DNA of 8,166 bases from Syntrophaceae bacterium UBA2251 (lineage in GTDB: Bacteria > Desulfobacterota > Syntrophia > Syntrophales > UBA2251), in NCBI GenBank assembly GCA_002347815.1, contig DDXV01000013.1:1-8166 (forward strand), given 5' to 3'. Positions 6,092-8,166 of this stretch are shown here, piece by piece (within the stretch, counting starts at the first letter, position 1; every line of letters starts with the position of its first letter). The notes under the pieces are model-generated. The model had not been told where the DNA came from, ran no database searches, and was given only the letters and a program-made list of their open reading frames with translations. Made by a program: the position numbers and the translations under genes.

Positions 6092-6122
6092 ATGCTCTTA
6101 ATAACTGTGATTAATCAAGCAT
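6092..6122. repeat. imperfect inverted repeat with inner palindrome
   Basis: ATGCT (6092-6096) pairs with AGCAT (6118-6122), and TTAAT (6098-6102) with ATTAA (6110-6114), around a 7-base loop. Inside it TGATTAATCA (6108-6117) is a perfect ten-base palindrome; nearly the same ten bases recur at 6231-6240 over the hemC promoter. It may be a protein-binding site rather than an RNA hairpin. Confidence 0.4.
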
Positions 6123-6152
6123 TTAAGGATGACGGCCGCAAAACAGGCAGCG

Positions 6153-6180
6153 CAAAGAGGATCAACTCTTTGATTTTATT
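6153..6180 (+). terminator. weak intrinsic-terminator-like hairpin
   Basis: CAAAGAG (6153-6159) and CTCTTTG (6166-6172) form a perfect 7-base-pair stem with a 6-base loop, followed directly by ATTTTATT. The stem has only three G-C pairs, so termination would be inefficient. It could end transcripts coming from the phosphoesterase side before the hemC promoter; no stronger terminator is visible between them. Confidence 0.4.
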
Positions 6181-6205
6181 CACTTATTTTTCAGACATTC
6201 TTAGG

Positions 6206-6234
6206 TTGACACATAAGTCATGGGTTGTTATGAT
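6206..6234 (+). promoter_or_regulatory. strong extended -10 sigma-70-type promoter for hemC-ectAB
   Basis: A perfect TTGACA (6206-6211), a 17-base spacer and TATGAT (6229-6234, five of six) with a TG at 6226-6227 forming an extended -10 element. This is the best promoter of the window. Transcription would start near 6241, leaving about 140 bases of leader before the GTG of hemC. The palindrome-like TGATCAATCA (6231-6240) overlaps the -10 box and start site and may be an operator. Confidence 0.75.
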
Positions 6235-6240
6235 CAATCA

Positions 6241-6380
6241 ACATCAAGGGAATTCCTAGATATCCTGTTTTAAACTAATCCAAGTCCCTTCGGAATCTTT
6301 GGCGATGCTCGTAATTTTATGAGCAATTGCCAGGCGATCCTATTTTCGGAAGAGGTACGAAACGATTTTCATGGAGGATT
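6241..6380 (+). promoter_or_regulatory. long, potentially structured 5' leader of the hemC-ectAB operon
   Basis: Three possible hairpins follow one another. AAGGGA (6246-6251) pairs with TCCCTT (6285-6290). TGGC (6300-6303) pairs with GCCA (6329-6332) around an inner stem GCTCGTA/TATGAGC (6307-6324, one G-U pair). TTTCG (6344-6348) pairs with CGAAA (6358-6362). GGCGAT occurs at 6301-6306 and again at 6333-6338. The leader does not match a riboswitch class I recognise. Its length and the structure near the ribosome site make post-transcriptional control possible but unproven. Confidence 0.35.
6373..6377 (+). promoter_or_regulatory. ribosome binding site of hemC, unusually close to the GTG start
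   Basis: GGAGG ends only three bases before the GTG at 6381, shorter than the common 5-9 bases. No better in-frame start exists: the upstream TTG at 6327 lacks a ribosome site and lies in the middle of the leader, and HemC proteins normally begin a few residues before the GSRKSELALWQT motif. The tight spacing may lower translation. Confidence 0.5.
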
Positions 6381-7322
6381 GTGGCAAAGATAGAGATTAA
6401 AATCGGATCCCGGAAGAGCGAACTGGCCCTCTGGCAGACCCGCTATGTCCAGGACCGCTTGAACCAGGCAGGCCTCTCCACGTCGGTGGTCACCGTCGAG
6501 ACCCAAGGAGACCGGATGTTGGATACGAGCATTGCCAAGATCGGCTCAAAGGGCGTCTTCACCGAGGCCCTTGAGGTGGAGTTGGCAACGGGCGCCATCG
6601 ATATCGCCGTCCACAGCGCCAAAGACATGCCCTCGACGCTACCGGAGGGGTTTGAACTGATCGCCTTCAGCGAGCGGGAACAGCCGGCCGATGTGTTGGT
6701 GAGCCGCAACCAAGCGCTGACTCTGGGGGACCCCGGCCGCCCCATCACCATCGGGACCTCCTCGGTGCGACGCCAGGCGCTGCTCAAACGTCATTATCCC
6801 CATGTGCGAACCGTGGATATCCGCGGCAACCTCCAAACCCGCATCCGGAAGATGGACGCGGGCCTCTGCGACGGCATCATCATGGCCTTTGCGGGGATGC
6901 ACCGCATGGGCATGGATGCACTGATTGTCCACACCTTTCCCCTGGATCGCTTTGTGCCTCCGGTCGGACAGGGCTGCATCGCCATGGAGGCGGCGGCCTC
7001 TCTGCCGGCGGAGAAGCGAGCGCTGATTCGTGCCGCGGTCAACCATCGGGCGAGCGAGGCGTGCCTGCTGGCGGAGCGGGCCTTTCTGCGGCAGTTGGAA
7101 GGGGGCTGCTCCATTCCCGTCTTTGCCCTGTCCGCTCTCGAAAACGACGAGGTATGCCTTTCCGGCGGGCTGATGAGCTTCGATGGCCGGAAGTTTCTAT
7201 CCGGGACTCGGACCGGCCACCGCCGCGAGGCGGCAGAGATAGGCAAGGGACTGGGAGCCCACATTTTACAAGCCGGCGGCGCGGCGATCCTGGCCGAAAT
7301 CCGACAACATCTGGAGGCATAA
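6381..7322 (+). CDS. hemC: hydroxymethylbilane synthase (porphobilinogen deaminase)
   Basis: A 313-aa cytoplasmic enzyme that joins four porphobilinogen molecules into hydroxymethylbilane, the precursor of heme, sirohaem and corrinoids. Conserved residues: R11 in GSRKSELALWQT, HSAKDMP with K81 and catalytic D82, GTSSVRRQ with R130 and R131, DIRGNLQTRIRKMD with R148 and R154, VGQG (195-198), and C243 in LEGGCSIPVFAL, the cysteine that carries the dipyrromethane cofactor. All key residues are present, so it should be active. Some stretches differ from the most usual form (IIMAFAGMHRMGMD where IILAAAGLKRLG is common; FVPPVGQGCIAMEA), pointing to a divergent subfamily. Start GTG at 6381. It is the first gene behind a strong promoter and lies seven bases before ectA. 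Usual partners such as hemA, hemD or cobA are not next to it here, which is odd. Confidence 0.92.
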   Translation: MAKIEIKIGSRKSELALWQTRYVQDRLNQAGLSTSVVTVETQGDRMLDTSIAKIGSKGVFTEALEVELATGAIDIAVHSAKDMPSTLPEGFELIAFSEREQPADVLVSRNQALTLGDPGRPITIGTSSVRRQALLKRHYPHVRTVDIRGNLQTRIRKMDAGLCDGIIMAFAGMHRMGMDALIVHTFPLDRFVPPVGQGCIAMEAAASLPAEKRALIRAAVNHRASEACLLAERAFLRQLEGGCSIPVFALSALENDEVCLSGGLMSFDGRKFLSGTRTGHRREAAEIGKGLGAHILQAGGAAILAEIRQHLEA

Positions 7323-7329
7323 CAGACGC

Positions 7330-7836
7330 ATGGAGTCCCATAACAGCATCCAGTTGAACAAGCCACGCCGCGGTGACGGCCCGGCGATGCGGGCGATCGC
7401 CCGGGACACGGGCGTTCTTTCCGTGAATTCCGCCTACTACTACGCGATGATGGCCCGTTGCTTTTCCGACACCTGTTTGGTGGCCAGGTCCGGGGAACAG
7501 GTTTGCGGCTATATCGCGGCCCTTTTTCTGCCCGCGCAGCCCGAGACGCTCTTCGTCTGGCAGATCGGGGTGAGCAGGGCGGCCCAAGGCAAGGGGATCG
7601 GCAAGCAGATGCTGATCCGACTGATCGAAAGGGCTCGACCCACATTCCTCGAGGCGACCATTGCCCTCGACAACCAGGCGTCTCTCCGGGCGTTTCAAGC
7701 AGCGGCTCGCCAAATGGCGGCCGACGCGACCTTTTCCGACAAGCCCTTCTTCACCCAGTCGGACATGGGTTCCGCCGATGCACCGGAGCACCTGATGCGG
7801 ATCGGGCCGATCCAACTTCTGAAACAGAATGCATAA
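7330..7836 (+). CDS. ectA: L-2,4-diaminobutyrate N-acetyltransferase (ectoine synthesis)
   Basis: A 168-aa GNAT-fold enzyme that transfers an acetyl group from acetyl-CoA to L-2,4-diaminobutyrate, giving N-gamma-acetyl-diaminobutyrate, the second step to the compatible solute ectoine. EctA-specific stretches are clear: RDTGVLSVNSAYYYAMMARCFSDTCLVA (residues 25-52, an EctA hallmark), LFVWQIGVSRAAQGKGIGKQML (74-95) with the acetyl-CoA-binding Q-G-K-G-I-G loop at 86-91, EATIALDNQASLRAF (108-122), and the terminal HLMRIGPI. Length is normal for the family. GGAGG at 7313-7317 lies 12 bases before the ATG, a little long, so translation may depend on coupling to hemC, whose stop is seven bases upstream. 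ectB follows after ten bases. Expression probably comes from the promoter at 6206-6234. Confidence 0.93.
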   Translation: MESHNSIQLNKPRRGDGPAMRAIARDTGVLSVNSAYYYAMMARCFSDTCLVARSGEQVCGYIAALFLPAQPETLFVWQIGVSRAAQGKGIGKQMLIRLIERARPTFLEATIALDNQASLRAFQAAARQMAADATFSDKPFFTQSDMGSADAPEHLMRIGPIQLLKQNA

Positions 7837-7841
7837 GGAGG
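7836..7841 (+). promoter_or_regulatory. ribosome binding site deciding the TTG start of ectB
   Basis: AGGAGG ends five bases before the TTG at 7847, ideal spacing, and the frame from this TTG gives a typical EctB N-terminus. The ATG at 7842 lies in a different frame and directly abuts the site, so it is not the start. Confidence 0.7.
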
Positions 7842-7846
7842 ATGTT

Positions 7847-8166
7847 TTGCGTATTTTTGAAAACTTGGAATCTCGCGTCAGGGGGTACATCCGGTCGTTT
7901 CCCGTCATCTTCCACACCGCCAAGGGATCCATCATGGTCGATGAGCAAGGGAAGGAGTATATTGACTTTTTCGCCGGCGCCGGTACCCTGAATTACGGCC
8001 ACAACAACGAGCAGATCACCCAGGCGCTCATCGAGCACCTCCAATTGGGCGGCGTGGTGCACGGTCTGGACATGGCCACCACGGCGAAGAAGAACTTCCT
8101 GGAAAAATTCTACAACACCATCCTGCAACCGCGGAACATGGAGTATAACTCATCTTCTACAGTTGC
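7847..8166 (+). CDS. ectB: diaminobutyrate-2-oxoglutarate transaminase, N-terminal part (cut by window edge)
   Basis: The first 106 codons of EctB, the PLP-dependent class-III aminotransferase that makes L-2,4-diaminobutyrate from aspartate semialdehyde and glutamate, the first committed step to ectoine. The frame reads FENLESRVRGYIRSFPVIF (4-22), then DEQGKEYIDFFAGAGTLNYGHN (32-53), a hallmark of EctB, and GVVHGLDMATTAKKNFLEKF (69-88). The start is TTG with AGGAGG five bases upstream. A complete EctB has a little over 400 residues, so about three quarters lies outside. The final 20 bases (8147-8166) no longer encode the expected lysine-x-x-x-GPTGTN segment, suggesting a sequence error, an unusual junction or a truncated gene. 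ectC, expected next, is outside the window. Confidence 0.88.
   Translation, partial: MRIFENLESRVRGYIRSFPVIFHTAKGSIMVDEQGKEYIDFFAGAGTLNYGHNNEQITQALIEHLQLGGVVHGLDMATTAKKNFLEKFYNTILQPRNMEYNSSSTV

Larger units (their letters stand above)
5951..6205. other. non-coding, A+T-richer spacer upstream of the hemC promoter
   Basis: Together with the leader up to 6380 this is the longest gene-free stretch of the window. I see no tRNA, no convincing small gene and no relic of a protein gene. It holds three inverted repeats (6002-6018, 6092-6122, 6153-6172) and a ten-base palindrome (6108-6117), described separately. Its base composition differs clearly from the GC-rich genes on both sides, as expected for a regulatory region or for the seam of an acquired segment. 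Confidence 0.6.

Noticed and set aside
6087..6122. CRP- or FNR-type binding site around TGTGATTAATCAAG
   Set aside because: Only one half-site fits (TGTGA or ATCAA); the second half does not match at the required spacing.
5951..6205. tRNA or known small RNA gene in the spacer
   Set aside because: No cloverleaf arms, no conserved T-loop GGTTCGAATCC-like bases and no CCA end were found by eye.
6371..6400. Tiny nine-codon open frame (ATG at 6371) overlapping the hemC start
   Set aside because: It contains the hemC ribosome site itself, has no well-placed ribosome site of its own, and its overlap with hemC is probably chance.

Overview
The window looks like a piece of chromosome from a GC-rich anaerobic bacterium. 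The ferredoxin-type Fe-S protein, the HMG-CoA-lyase-like enzyme and the small membrane protein have the flavour of Desulfobacterota (former Deltaproteobacteria, for example Syntrophales-like lineages). That assignment is an inference from protein style, not from a search. I see eight complete protein genes, one gene cut by the right edge, no rRNA or tRNA, no CRISPR array and no insertion sequence. Non-ATG starts are common: the metallophosphoesterase and ectB appear to use TTG, and hemC uses GTG.

Left part (1-1828): a near-consensus promoter with an operator-like palindrome drives a TetR-type regulator. Five bases after its stop comes a gene for a two-part protein, an integral-membrane CmpB-type (PF06541/DUF1113-like) domain fused to an HD hydrolase domain. 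The two form an evident operon.

Middle part (1847-5950): a solitary Cas6-type CRISPR RNA endonuclease gene runs convergently on the minus strand, with no other cas gene or array in sight. From a shared upstream region a plus-strand operon reads outward: a 91-aa membrane protein, a cysteine-rich 2x[4Fe-4S] protein, and an HMG-CoA-lyase-family enzyme that starts inside the stop codon of the Fe-S gene. A YfcE-type metallophosphoesterase follows about 100 bases later.

Right part (5951-8166): a 430-base non-coding stretch, visibly richer in A+T than its surroundings, carries several inverted repeats, a terminator-like hairpin, a very good extended -10 sigma-70-type promoter and a roughly 140-base potentially structured leader. 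These precede hemC (hydroxymethylbilane synthase), ectA (diaminobutyrate acetyltransferase) and the beginning of ectB (diaminobutyrate-2-oxoglutarate transaminase). The three genes are packed with gaps of 7 and 10 bases, so a tetrapyrrole gene appears to head an ectoine (compatible solute) operon. This arrangement, the solitary Cas6, the membrane-HD fusion and the Glu-to-Gln change in the lyase are the points most worth a second look. Nothing in the window proves a wholly new system.
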